In this document: piece by piece, positions 1 to 9,972 of the stretch
How the letters are laid out: the number at the start of each line of letters is the position of its first letter
Position numbering within the stretch: position 1 is the first letter of the stretch
Assembly (NCBI RefSeq): GCF_023073355.1
Contig: NZ_JADPJI010000011.1
Location: 186,001 to 250,000, forward strand
Length of the DNA stretch: 64,000 bases
Source: Bradyrhizobium sp. 199
GTDB taxonomy: Bacteria > Pseudomonadota > Alphaproteobacteria > Rhizobiales > Xanthobacteraceae
Direction: 5' to 3'
The notes under the pieces: model-generated
The model's input: only the letters and a program-made list of their open reading frames with translations
The model's database searches: none
Told to the model about the DNA's origin: nothing
Translations under genes and position numbers: made by a program

Positions 1-1487
1 TGGCCGGCGACGACATTCCCGTTCCCTACGACCGCTTCCGCGACCGCGTGATGTTTCCGATCACGGATCTGCGCGGCCGCGTCATCGCCTTCGGCGGGCG
101 CGCGCTGGAGAAGGACGTTCCGGCCAAATATCTGAACTCGCCGGAGACCCCGCTCTTCCACAAGGGCGATAATCTCTACAACCACCAGACCGCGCGCAAA
201 GCCACCCATGACGGCAGCGTGCTGGTCGTGGTCGAGGGCTATGTCGACGTCATCGCGATGGTGACCGCGGGCTTTGCAGGCAGCGTCGCGCCGCTCGGCA
301 CCGCGCTCACCGAAAGCCAGCTGGCGCTGCTCTGGAAGATGGCGGACGAGCCGATCCTCTGCTTCGACGGCGACCGCGCCGGGCAGAAGGCAGCCTATCG
401 CGCCGCCGATCTCGCACTGCCCTTCCTCGCACCCGGAAAGAGTCTTCGTTTCGCGCTGCTGCCCGAGGGGCAGGACCCCGACGATCTCGCACGCTCCGGT
501 GGCCGCGGCGCGATCGAGGAGGTGATCGGAGCTGCCCGTCCGCTCGCCGACATGATCTGGTCGCGCGAGCTCGAAGGCGGCAATTTCGCCACTCCCGAGC
601 GCCGCGCCGCGCTGGAAGCGCGCATCAAGGAGCTCACCAACGGCATCCGCGACGAGGTGGTGCGGCGCTATTACCGCGACGAATTCGTCGAGCGGCTGCA
701 GCGCGCCTTTGCCCCGGAAGGCGGGCGCGGCGGCTTCGGCGGCCGGGGCAATTTCCGCCAGGGTGGCGGCGGCCGCCAATTCCAGCCCAGGGGCGGAGCA
801 GGCGCGAATCGGTTCGGCGGCCAGGGATTCGGTGGCCAAGGATTCGGAGGCCAAGCATTCGGCGGGCGGCGCGGTCCGCCCGGCCCCGCCCCGCTACCTT
901 CGGGCCCCTACCAGGCGGCGAGCCCCCAGCTGGCAGCAAGCCCGATCATGAAGGGCCAGCGCAGCGCCATCTCCCGCCGGGAGGCCCTGATCCTTCAAAG
1001 CCTGATCAACCACCCCTGGCTGCTGCACGATCATCTCGAAGAGGTCGCGGCGCTGGAGCTGGCCCACCCCGAGGCCCACAAGCTCAGGGCCGGCATCATC
1101 GCCGCCTTCGCCAACGACCATCACCACTCTCCGGACCCCGGCGAGCTCGCCGAGAAGATGCGCAGCGATCTCGATAAGGGTGGATTTTCACAGGTTCTTC
1201 AAAGGGTTGAGAGCGGTATCACGACCGCGGCGGTGTGGGGCGCCCGCGAAGGCGCGGCAAGGGACGACGTTCTCTCCACCTGGCATCAGCTGGTTGCCTT
1301 GCATCGGCAATGGCATTCACTACTTAGAGAGCTGAAGGACGCCGAGCTGGCCTTGGGAGAGGATCCCAGCGAGGCCAATTTGGCGTGGCTGCGTGACGTC
1401 AAGGCTCGGATAGGCGAAGTCGACGGCACCGAAGCCCTGATCGAGGGGTTTGGCGAGCTGTCGGGCCGGTTCCAGAAGAGCGTGTGA
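1..1487 (+). CDS. dnaG: DNA primase DnaG, 3' part (5' end outside window)
   Basis: Primase that makes RNA primers at the replication fork. The open frame enters from the left edge (frame starting at base 3), so the zinc-binding domain and the first part of the catalytic core are missing. The TOPRIM fold is visible: VEGYVDV at about 230-250 and the metal-binding CFDGDRAG at about 360-380. A Gly/Arg/Phe-rich linker follows (about 715-900), then a helical C-terminal domain of the kind that binds DnaB helicase. Stop TGA ends at 1487. The gene lies just upstream of rpoD on the same strand, an arrangement common in alphaproteobacteria. The first ATG inside the window (48) is internal to the protein and is not the start. 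Confidence 0.97.
   Translation, partial: AGDDIPVPYDRFRDRVMFPITDLRGRVIAFGGRALEKDVPAKYLNSPETPLFHKGDNLYNHQTARKATHDGSVLVVVEGYVDVIAMVTAGFAGSVAPLGTALTESQLALLWKMADEPILCFDGDRAGQKAAYRAADLALPFLAPGKSLRFALLPEGQDPDDLARSGGRGAIEEVIGAARPLADMIWSRELEGGNFATPERRAALEARIKELTNGIRDEVVRRYYRDEFVERLQRAFAPEGGRGGFGGRGNFRQGGGGRQFQPRGGAGANRFGGQGFGGQGFGGQAFGGRRGPPGPAPLPSGPYQAASPQLAASPIMKGQRSAISRREALILQSLINHPWLLHDHLEEVAALELAHPEAHKLRAGIIAAFANDHHHSPDPGELAEKMRSDLDKGGFSQVLQRVESGITTAAVWGAREGAARDDVLSTWHQLVALHRQWHSLLRELKDAELALGEDPSEANLAWLRDVKARIGEVDGTEALIEGFGELSGRFQKSV
816..860 (+). repeat. Three 15-bp tandem repeats in the dnaG linker
   Basis: Three consecutive near-identical 15-bp units (816-830, 831-845, 846-860) each encode the pentapeptide GGQGF or GGQAF. 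They lie inside a low-complexity Gly/Arg/Phe segment of the primase linker. The units are in frame, so gain or loss of a copy would change linker length without breaking the gene. Confidence 0.85.
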
Positions 1488-1862
1488 TGAAAGAATCATG
1501 CGGACGGCCGGGACCGGAACCGCTAAAAGACTCGCCAAATCCGAGGTTTGGCGACAAAAACAGGGTTAATCGAGGCTTAACGGTCTTGTAGCACTTTGGC
1601 CCCGAGGCGGCCGCAGGCAGAACAGACGCGTCAGGAATGAATCCGCGCAATCGCTGTTGGCACTACACCTGCATCCGCTGCGACAAAGAAGCTGACGAAG
1701 CGTTAGGCAATTCCGGCGAGAGAGAGTTGGGGGTGGCGAGAGACATGCGCGCCGCCCTTTCCGTGTCGAGAGATGCCGAAGCGAGAGCGTCGGGCAACAG
1801 GTTCATGTGAATTCACGCGGACGCGGCGAGCCGTCTGCATGAAGCGCGTTTAGGAGCAATGG
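1488..1862. other. dnaG-rpoD intergenic region
   Basis: A 375-bp gap with no recognised gene. It should hold the promoter(s) of rpoD, but I cannot pick a convincing -35/-10 pair by eye. It contains one short open frame (1637-1810, + strand, 57 codons, ATG preceded by AGGA) with a Cys-rich start (CWHYTCIRC). That frame could be a leader peptide or chance. The rpoD ribosome-binding site AGGAG is at 1852-1856. Confidence 0.6.
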
Positions 1863-4019
<2,157 letters not shown>

Positions 4020-4060
4020 TTCAGGCGTGCCCGGACCAGATCCAGGCATCCATCCAAACG

Positions 4061-4090
4061 AAAACGGCGGGCCCGAGGCCCGCCGTTTTT
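4061..4090 (+). terminator. Rho-independent terminator of rpoD
   Basis: A perfect 12-bp stem (AAAACGGCGGGC with GCCCGCCGTTTT) closes a CCGAG loop and runs into a T tract. It starts 42 bp after the rpoD stop. It may also serve the convergent small gene at 4126-4362, because its 5' arm begins with an A run. Confidence 0.9.
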
Positions 4091-4125
4091 GTTTGTGCCG
4101 ACGCTTCGCGTGCCGCCCGCAAAGC

Positions 4126-4362
4126 CTACTTCTTCTTCACCCCGACCCGCTCGAGCCGCTTGATCTCCAGCGCGGGCTTGCCCGACTTTTCCGCGATCTC
4201 GCGGTCCTGCTCCATGATGAAGGCGCGGGCGGGTTCGTCGCCGTCGAGGCCGCCGAGGAGCTCGGCGGGCACGCGGCGGTTGGAGCGCTGCGAATCGTCT
4301 TCATAGACGACGTTGAAAAAGGCGAATTCGCCTTTGGGATTGGTTCCGGGTTTCTTGGCCAT
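4126..4362 (-). CDS. Conserved small hypothetical protein
   Basis: A 78-residue soluble, charged protein beginning MAKKPGTNPKGEFAFFNVVY and ending in a basic tail (VGVKKK). I recognise the general type as a small conserved rhizobial protein but can name no function. ATG at 4362 is chosen over an in-frame GTG at 4386 because the protein then starts with the natural-looking MAKKP. It is convergent with rpoD and has no operon partner. No membrane segment or Cys motif is visible. Confidence 0.7.
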   Translation of the reverse strand: MAKKPGTNPKGEFAFFNVVYEDDSQRSNRRVPAELLGGLDGDEPARAFIMEQDREIAEKSGKPALEIKRLERVGVKKK

Positions 4363-4563
4363 GGCGGGCTTTTCGTCGATAAGCACGCCTTAGTCAAATG
4401 ACTTGGAGGCCCGTCTTGGCGCCTCCCCCTGAGGGGCAGATAGGCCTGGCCGCTATTCTTCGTGCGGGATGATCCGGCCGGCGGGATGGGGCGCCAGGGC
4501 GCTTGCCGTCGGCGGATTGAAGCTCGCGCGACGCGCTTGACCTGAGGTTGATCCTGGAGGAGC

Positions 4564-4733
4564 ATGAAGCCTTCAATTGCGGCGCTGCATGCGGGCGCGC
4601 GCGATCCCGGCACGGTCAATCGGCAGCGCGAGACCGTCCTCGGCGCTTTGCACGGGCTGCTATCGGCAGAGCGCGAGCTTCAGGATTGAAGGCGGGCTTC
4701 GAAGGGCTGGAGAAGAAGTTGGCGCCGGAGTGA
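4564..4733 (+). pseudogene. Possible frameshifted small gene upstream of the SLATT-like gene
   Basis: ATG at 4564 follows GGAGG (4556-4560) and opens a frame starting MKPSIAALHAGARDPGTV and running to ..LLSAERELQD before TGA at 4687-4689. The neighbouring frame immediately continues with LKAGFEGLEKKLAPE to a stop at 4733, which reads like the natural end of the same helical protein. Restoring one T in the GATTGAAG stretch (about 4684-4691) would join the two into a protein of about 56 residues. This is therefore either a one-base deletion, a sequencing error, or an intact 41-codon gene with a chance continuation. Function is unknown. Confidence 0.35.
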
Positions 4734-4807
4734 CCGAGCTCGCCTCCGCGACGCCGACCGCGCCAATTGCCCGCGTGTTTGATGCAAGCATCTTTGGGGA
4801 GATGACG

Positions 4808-5677
4808 ATGACCATCTTGGAATCCGTTGCGGATAGTCAGGCCAAATGGTCGGCCACCGCGAATGGGATGAGATCGACAATCGACCGCGCGCGCTGGTGC
4901 GTCTTCGCATTGTCTTCGCTCGGCGCAGTATTGGCGGCAGTGGCGAGCCAGCTGCAGGACGGAAATGCCAATCTCCGCACCTTTGTCGCGATCACGGCGG
5001 CGTTATGCCTCGCATTCGCAACCTTCTTCACGCACCGCTTGCTCGGTCCCGATCGTATCGCCGCCTGGGTTCGCGCCCGCGCAATCTCGGAACGCCTGAA
5101 ACGCGAGGCGTACCGATACGCGACGAAGGCTGCGCCCTACGACGACCCGGTCAAAGCGGATGTCGTTCTCGGTGCCGAGCTTCAGAAGATCGATGAAGAC
5201 GCCAAGGAATTGCTCGAGCAGCAAATCCCGGCCAAGGACCAGGGATCGTCGCCGCGCGTTTTTCTTGGGATCGATGAATATCTGGCGAGGCGGGCCAACA
5301 AACAGATCGCATACTATGAGGACCGGGCCAAGGAGTACCAGACGAGGGCGTGGCGGCTCAGGTCCCTGGAGCTGGCTTTCGCGGCAGCGGCGACGCTGCT
5401 CACGGCCGTTGCCAGCGTGGTGGCCAAGCCCATTATTCTGGGCATCCCTTTCGATCTCGCCGCGCTGACGGCCGTGCTCACGACGCTCGGCGGCGCCGTC
5501 ATCGCCCATATCGAGGCGGAGCGTTATAGCTTTCTCGTGGTGACGTATCGGGCAACTGCGTTGCAGGTGCAGCGACGCGTGGACGGCGCGAAAGAGCCGC
5601 TGTCGGACTTCGTCAACGACTGCGAGAACATTTTGGCCGCGGAGAACGCATCCTGGATCGCGAAACAGACCAAGTGA
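4808..5677 (+). CDS. SLATT/DUF4231-like four-helix membrane protein
   Basis: A 289-residue protein with two separated pairs of hydrophobic helices (about 30-49 and 57-77, then 177-197 and 204-224). Each pair is followed by a long charged, probably cytosolic helical segment. This architecture matches a duplicated SLATT/DUF4231-type domain. SLATT proteins are proposed membrane effectors in prokaryotic conflict systems that sense nucleotide signals. No SMODS nucleotidyltransferase, LOG or TIR partner is adjacent. ATG at 4808 is preferred because GGGGAG (4796-4801) is 6 nt upstream. An in-frame ATG at 4802 is too close to it, and longer frames upstream lack a ribosome site. The gene is isolated, with its own terminator. 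The family call is from architecture and recall. Confidence 0.7.
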   Translation: MTILESVADSQAKWSATANGMRSTIDRARWCVFALSSLGAVLAAVASQLQDGNANLRTFVAITAALCLAFATFFTHRLLGPDRIAAWVRARAISERLKREAYRYATKAAPYDDPVKADVVLGAELQKIDEDAKELLEQQIPAKDQGSSPRVFLGIDEYLARRANKQIAYYEDRAKEYQTRAWRLRSLELAFAAAATLLTAVASVVAKPIILGIPFDLAALTAVLTTLGGAVIAHIEAERYSFLVVTYRATALQVQRRVDGAKEPLSDFVNDCENILAAENASWIAKQTK

Positions 5678-5710
5678 GTTCGATGTCGCGCTGCAACTCG
5701 CGCGGGCCTC

Positions 5711-5745
5711 AATAGACGGCGGGCCGAAGCCCGCCGTCTATTTTT
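5711..5745 (+). terminator. Rho-independent terminator after the SLATT-like gene
   Basis: A 14-bp perfect stem (AATAGACGGCGGGC pairing with GCCCGCCGTCTATT) with a CGAA loop runs into a T run at 5740-5745. It lies 33 bp after the stop at 5677. The GC core resembles the rpoD terminator at 4061-4090. Confidence 0.9.
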
Positions 5746-6369
5746 GGTCTTCAGCATCGCCCGGGGCTGGCGGGGCGACAACCTAGAATAGAAGGCTACA
5801 GAAGGCGCGCCGTGATGGCAAGGCAAATCGGGGCGGCGTTGATGTCGCAGCGGGCGCTTCTGATATGCGCCGGTCGAGATGTGCGACGTGGAACCACATC
5901 GAAGCAATTGTTCGGATTGTAAACCAACTTGTTCATCTGCGATGCAGCGCGTGCTGTGCGCGCTGTGTCATAGCTGCGCGAGTCTGCACGTCTTCCCGGC
6001 TGCATGCGGATAATGTGATCCGATGTGCGGCAAGCGGGTTCCGTCGCCGCGCGTATCTCAACGCGTGCGCCGCGCCGCCGCCTGCACGGCGATCCGCGAT
6101 CCGTGTCCGCCGCCTTTGCCGCTGTCCTCCTTGCGTCCCTGCGCCGCGATCGCGCTGCCCATCGCGGCCGAGCCGAAAGATGAGCAGGAGGCGAGCAACA
6201 AAGATGAGGGCAATAGAGGAGGGCGCCGCGCGAGTGCTCAATCCCCACTTAGCTCCGATCGTTGCGTGAGACCGTTTGATGCGGATCAAGCTGCCGCTTT
6301 GACGCTTGCTTCGTTCCCGGGCATGATCCGCGCACTGCTTCGCGCAAGTTTTTTGGGGGATTGCTCCAC
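5746..6369. other. 620-bp stretch without a recognised gene
   Basis: Short overlapping open frames occur on both strands (for example minus 5933-6289 and plus 5865-6269), but their predicted products are Arg/Ala-rich, low in hydrophobic core residues and unlike any family I know. I see no RNA gene or repeat. The last 40 bp should include the promoter and ribosome site of the transglycosylase gene. Confidence 0.55.
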
Positions 6370-7176
6370 ATGCTGAGACTGCTTCTCGCCGCCGCCTTCG
6401 TCATTGGTCTGACCGGCGGATCGGCGCAGGCCGCGCGCTGCGGCGGCGATTTCAACAGCTTCGTCGCCACCATGGCCCAGGAAGCGCAAGCGGCCGGCGT
6501 CTCGGCGAGCGTGACCAACGCGGCGCTCTCCGGCGTCGCTCCCGACGGCGCGGTGCTCGCCTTCGACCGGCGCCAGCGCCACACGTTCAATAAGAGTTTT
6601 GAGCAGTATGTCTCGACCCGCGTCGGCCCGGGCCGCATCAATGGCGGCCGCGCGCTCTTGCAGCGCCACGCCGCGCTGCTTTCGCGCATCGAGCAGCAGT
6701 TCGGCGTGCCGCGCTATATCCTGGTCGCGATCTGGGGCCTGGAGAGCGATTTCGGCAAGGGCGACATCGGCAAGATGCCGGTGGTCCGCACGCTGGCAAC
6801 CCTCGCGCATGATTGCCGCCGCACTGAGCTGTTCCAGGGCGAGCTGCTCGCCGCCCTCAAGATCGTCCAGCGCGGCGACCTGCCGCTGCGCGACCTCATC
6901 GGCGCCTTCGCCGGCGAGATCGGTCAGACCCAGTTCCTGCCGTCGTCCTACATCAAATACGGCGTCGATTTCGACGGCGACGGCCATGTCGATCTCCGCC
7001 ACAGCGTCCCCGACGTGCTCGCCTCGACCGCGAACCTGCTGCATACCAGCGGCTTCAAGATGGGCCAGCCCTACGGCGAAGGCACGCCGAATTTCGAGGC
7101 GATGCGCGAGTGGAATAGGGCGGTGATCTACCGCAAGACGATCGGCTATTTCGCCGACCGGCTGGCGGGGCAGTGA
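6370..7176 (+). CDS. MltB-type lytic murein transglycosylase
   Basis: A periplasmic enzyme that cleaves the peptidoglycan glycan strand to 1,6-anhydro-muropeptides. The 268-residue protein has a signal peptide (MLRLLLAAAFVIGLTGGSAQA), then the SLT_2/MltB fold. The catalytic Glu is Glu125 in WGLESDFGKG, followed by GEIGQTQFLPSSYIKYGVDFDGDG. It lacks the C-terminal peptidoglycan-binding domain found in longer relatives. ATG 6370 follows a G-rich stretch GGGGGA (about 6354-6360) with 9-nt spacing. An in-frame TTG at 6361 is less likely. It stands alone, with a palindromic repeat following. Confidence 0.93.
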   Translation: MLRLLLAAAFVIGLTGGSAQAARCGGDFNSFVATMAQEAQAAGVSASVTNAALSGVAPDGAVLAFDRRQRHTFNKSFEQYVSTRVGPGRINGGRALLQRHAALLSRIEQQFGVPRYILVAIWGLESDFGKGDIGKMPVVRTLATLAHDCRRTELFQGELLAALKIVQRGDLPLRDLIGAFAGEIGQTQFLPSSYIKYGVDFDGDGHVDLRHSVPDVLASTANLLHTSGFKMGQPYGEGTPNFEAMREWNRAVIYRKTIGYFADRLAGQ

Positions 7177-7196
7177 GGGCGGCTGGTAGCCCCGAT

Positions 7197-7283
7197 CGTC
7201 ATTGCGAGCGCAGCGAAGCAATCCAGAATCTCTCCGCGGAAACGGTCTGGATTGCTTCGTCGCAAGAGCTCCTCGCAATGACG
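7197..7283. repeat. REP-like palindrome, family A copy 1
   Basis: The 87-bp element begins CGTCATTGCGAG and ends with its exact reverse complement CTCGCAATGACG. Inner arms GAAGCAATCCAGA and TCTGGATTGCTTC pair as well, so the whole unit folds into one long hairpin. A second copy is at 54975-55061. It lies between the convergent transglycosylase and SDR genes. Confidence 0.9.
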
Positions 7284-7362
7284 AGGTGAGAGTGGCGCGC
7301 GATCGCCCCCGGCCTTCGCCGGGACGACGTTGAGAGTGAGGGGGCGCTGTCGTACCGCGCGG

Positions 7363-8193
7363 CTAGGTCCCCTTCGCCATCCTCTCCAGCTTGCGCTGCA
7401 GCGGCGCCCAGTAACTTCCCGGGCGGAAGCGCTGCAACAGGTCCATGAAGCGGGCGTCGTTGCCGATCAGGATGCGGGGCTCGTTCTTTTCGATGCCCTT
7501 GATGATGCGCAGCGCGGCATCTTTCGGAGTGGTCTTGGCCGCGTTCTCGAACCGCTCGATCGACTGCGCGCGGCGGGCATTGTCGGTGATGGCGACGCCG
7601 GTGCGGGAGTTGCGCGCGATCGCAGTGGCGACGCCGCCGGGATGCACGACCGACAGCTTGACGGGGCTGCCCGCCAAGACGAGCTCATGCCGCACGCTCT
7701 CGGAAAAGCCGCGCACCGCGAATTTCGCCGCAGCATAGGCCGACTGGCCCGGCGGGGCGATGATGCCGAAGATCGAGGAGAGGTTGACGATGTGCGCCTC
7801 CGGTCTCGTCTTCAGATGCGGCAGGAAGGCGCGCGTGCCGTGCACCACGCCCCAGAAATTGATGTCGAACAGCCAGTCCATCTGCGCCTGGTCGATCTCC
7901 TCGAACGAGCCCATCAGCGCCACGCCGGCATTGTTGACGACGAGGCCGAGCGCGGGATGCGCTGCTATCGCCTCGGCTGCGAACTTCATGATGTCGCCCG
8001 CCTCGCCAACGTCGACGCGGTGCAGGCTGATCTTGCGCGTTGCCCCGATCTCCGCAGCGAGGCTCTTTAGCCCGGCCTCGTCGCGATCGGCCAGCGCGAG
8101 ATCGCAGCCACGCTGCGCAAGCTCGACGGCCAGCGCGCGGCCGATGCCGCTGGCGGCTCCCGTGATGGCGGCGGCGCCGCGAATCGCAGTCAT
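7363..8193 (-). CDS. SDR-family NAD(P)-dependent oxidoreductase
   Basis: A 276-residue classical short-chain dehydrogenase. The Rossmann glycine motif TGAASGIG is near the N-terminus, NNAG follows at about 90, and the catalytic Ser with YxxxK (SAYAAAKFAV) lies at about 155. The long C-terminal part is typical of acyl- or lipid-modifying SDRs, but the substrate cannot be told. ATG 8193 is chosen over an in-frame TTG at 8208 because GGGGAC precedes it. The gene is divergent from the response regulator at 8315, with about 120 bp between the two starts. Confidence 0.93.
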   Translation of the reverse strand: MTAIRGAAAITGAASGIGRALAVELAQRGCDLALADRDEAGLKSLAAEIGATRKISLHRVDVGEAGDIMKFAAEAIAAHPALGLVVNNAGVALMGSFEEIDQAQMDWLFDINFWGVVHGTRAFLPHLKTRPEAHIVNLSSIFGIIAPPGQSAYAAAKFAVRGFSESVRHELVLAGSPVKLSVVHPGGVATAIARNSRTGVAITDNARRAQSIERFENAAKTTPKDAALRIIKGIEKNEPRILIGNDARFMDLLQRFRPGSYWAPLQRKLERMAKGT

Positions 8194-8314
8194 GATGTCC
8201 CCCGTCAAGCCGTCGGTCGTGGAACTATGATTTACATTTTTTCAGAATGGAACCGAACCGCAGGCGAGTTGGCTCCTTAACATACGTTACGCAAGCAAGC
8301 ATTGGGAGATGCTG

Positions 8315-8689
8315 ATGGGACAAGCACAACCATTTCGTGCGACAGCGCTGATCGTCGAGGATGACGTCATGCAGCGGGAGATGCTGACTCTGCTGCTGGA
8401 AGAGAGCGGCTATCAGGTCATCCAGTGCGAGAGCGCCGAGGCCGCCGAGCGCGTGCTCGACAAGAGCGCCGGCGCGCTCTGTCTGATGATGACCGACGTC
8501 CAGCTTGCCGGCCGCATGAACGGGGTCGAGCTCGCGCACGTGGCCAAGGACCGCAATCCCAGGCTCGACGTGGTCGTCACCTCCGGCCGCCCCCTGATGC
8601 AGCCCTTGCCCACGGGCGCCAAGTTCTGGGCCAAGCCGTGGGCACCACTCGACGTTCTGCGCGAGGCCGAGATCGCGCAGCTGTCTTGA
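8315..8689 (+). CDS. Single-domain response regulator (receiver only)
   Basis: A 124-residue CheY-like receiver domain with no output domain. The acidic pocket is VEDD (about 14-17), the phospho-accepting Asp is D61 in MMTDVQL, and the conserved Lys is in FWAKPW. ATG 8315 is chosen over the ATG at 8309 because GGGAG (8304-8308) then has a 6-nt spacing. No kinase lies next to it, so its partner is encoded elsewhere. It probably acts by protein-protein interaction within a phosphorelay. Confidence 0.92.
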   Translation: MGQAQPFRATALIVEDDVMQREMLTLLLEESGYQVIQCESAEAAERVLDKSAGALCLMMTDVQLAGRMNGVELAHVAKDRNPRLDVVVTSGRPLMQPLPTGAKFWAKPWAPLDVLREAEIAQLS

Positions 8690-8746
8690 AGGTGACGCCC
8701 GGACGGCCGGCTTTCATGCCGCGAGGCGGGCTGATAAGCTCCGCCC

Positions 8747-9358
8747 ATGTCCTGGTCCTTCCTGCTCACCTCGCTGATCGTCGTCGCCTCGCCCGGCACC
8801 GGCGTGCTCTATACGCTCGCCGCGGCGCTCACCCGCGGCTCACGCGCCAGCGTCGCCGCGGCCTTCGGCTGCACGCTCGGGATCGTGCCGCACATGTGTG
8901 CTGCGATGCTCGGCCTTGCCGCGGTGCTCCACACCAGCGCACTCGCCTTCGCCGCCTTGAAATGGTGCGGCGTCGGCTATCTGCTCTATATGTCCTGGCA
9001 GGCGCTGCGCGAGACTGGGACGCTGGCGGTTGACGGCGAGATCCGCGAGCGTTCGAGCGGTCGCGTCATCGTCACCGGCTTCCTGATCAACATCCTCAAT
9101 CCAAAGCTGTCGATCTTCTTCCTCGCCTTCCTGCCGCAGTTCATCGCCGCGGACGAAGCCCATGTGCTGGCGCGCATGCTGGAATTGAGCGGGGCCTTCA
9201 TGGCGATGACCTTTGCCGTGTTCATCGTCTACGGCCTCTGCGCCGCCTCCGTACGCGAGCGCGTCATCTCCCGTCCCGGCGTCATGGCCTGGCTGCGCCG
9301 CGGTTTTGCGGCGGGCTTTGCCGCGCTCGGCGCCAAGCTGGCCTTCGCGGAGCGGTAG
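8747..9358 (+). CDS. LysE/RhtB-family amino acid exporter
   Basis: A 203-residue inner-membrane protein with about six hydrophobic helices. The N-terminal region SPGTGVLYTLAAALTRG matches the LysE family signature around its first helix, and INILNPKLSIFFLAFLPQFI is the typical middle motif. Family members export amino acids or related metabolites. The substrate here is not deducible. It follows the response regulator by 57 bp on the same strand, and co-transcription is possible. Confidence 0.92.
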   Translation: MSWSFLLTSLIVVASPGTGVLYTLAAALTRGSRASVAAAFGCTLGIVPHMCAAMLGLAAVLHTSALAFAALKWCGVGYLLYMSWQALRETGTLAVDGEIRERSSGRVIVTGFLINILNPKLSIFFLAFLPQFIAADEAHVLARMLELSGAFMAMTFAVFIVYGLCAASVRERVISRPGVMAWLRRGFAAGFAALGAKLAFAER

Positions 9359-9420
9359 CATCTTCTTCACGTCTCCCCCTAAGAGCGGGAGAGGGAAAAG
9401 CAGCAGCATCGCCAGCCAAT

Positions 9421-9443
9421 AAAAAAGCGGGCCTTGCGCCCGC
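9421..9443 (-). terminator. Probable terminator of the Lys/Ala-rich peptide gene
   Basis: Read on the minus strand, GCGGGC and GCCCGC form a 6-bp GC stem with a 5-base loop, followed by a T run (the A run 9421-9426). It is 75 bp past the stop of the tiny gene at 9519-9590. Confidence 0.6.
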
Positions 9444-9518
9444 CACTTCAAACTCGTTGATTCTTCCCGACGCCCGGGCGGAGCAAGGCTCCACCCGGGC
9501 AAAGAAAAAGAAGTCTCG

Positions 9519-9590
9519 TTACTTCTTCTTCGCTGCCTTCTTGGCCTTCTTCTTCGTCGCCTTCTTCGCCTTCTTCGCTTTCTTAGCCAT
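9519..9590 (-). CDS. 23-residue lysine/alanine-rich histone-H1-like peptide
   Basis: ATG to TAA gives 23 residues: 14 Lys, 7 Ala, one Thr and the start Met, in KKA-type repeats like the tail of bacterial histone H1-like proteins. AGAGG lies 5 nt upstream of the ATG (minus strand, about 9596-9600) and a terminator-like hairpin follows. The regular composition, ribosome site and terminator support a real gene. The likely role is nucleic-acid or nucleoid binding, inferred only from charge. It is too short for most gene finders. Confidence 0.65.
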   Translation of the reverse strand: MAKKAKKAKKATKKKAKKAAKKK

Positions 9591-9972
9591 AGGATCCTCT
9601 TAAGGGTTAATGGTGAAACGCGACACGAGGGATGCTCGGCGGAGGGCCAGCCTCGCAACATCCTCGATGACAAGCTCAACAGATTCGCGCGCTCCTGCCC
9701 CGCGCTGTCACACCTGTGTCATCGCGTTATCCACAGCTCAGATGCAATTTTGGGCGATTTCTATCCGCGCACTCGCATCGTCGGCATGCCTAACGATCCG
9801 ACAACGGCGCAGGCCTGTTCATGAATCCAAAACCAAAGGCACGCTTTCGCGGACCACAGTGAGATTCCGTTAAGCGCGGCGGCTGCATTGTTCGCGGCAA
9901 GAAACGGGGATGGGTCATGGACGGACGGCTGCCAGGGACGGGGAGCGCGAGGCTGCGCGTGCCGCACGCGTC
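9591..9972. other. Divergent intergenic region with a DnaA box
   Basis: About 380 bp separate the Lys-rich peptide gene (minus) from the diguanylate cyclase (plus). A perfect DnaA box TTATCCACA is at 9727-9735. I see no second box close by, no AT-rich unwinding region and no iterons, so this does not look like an origin. If the cyclase starts at 9910 instead of 9973 the gap is shorter. Confidence 0.6.

Noticed and set aside
5865..6289. Overlapping ORFs on both strands in the 620-bp gap
   Set aside because: Arg/Ala-rich products, no ribosome sites and no family resemblance.
9600..9909. Replication origin near the DnaA box
   Set aside because: Only one DnaA box, no AT-rich region and no iterons or replication initiator gene nearby.
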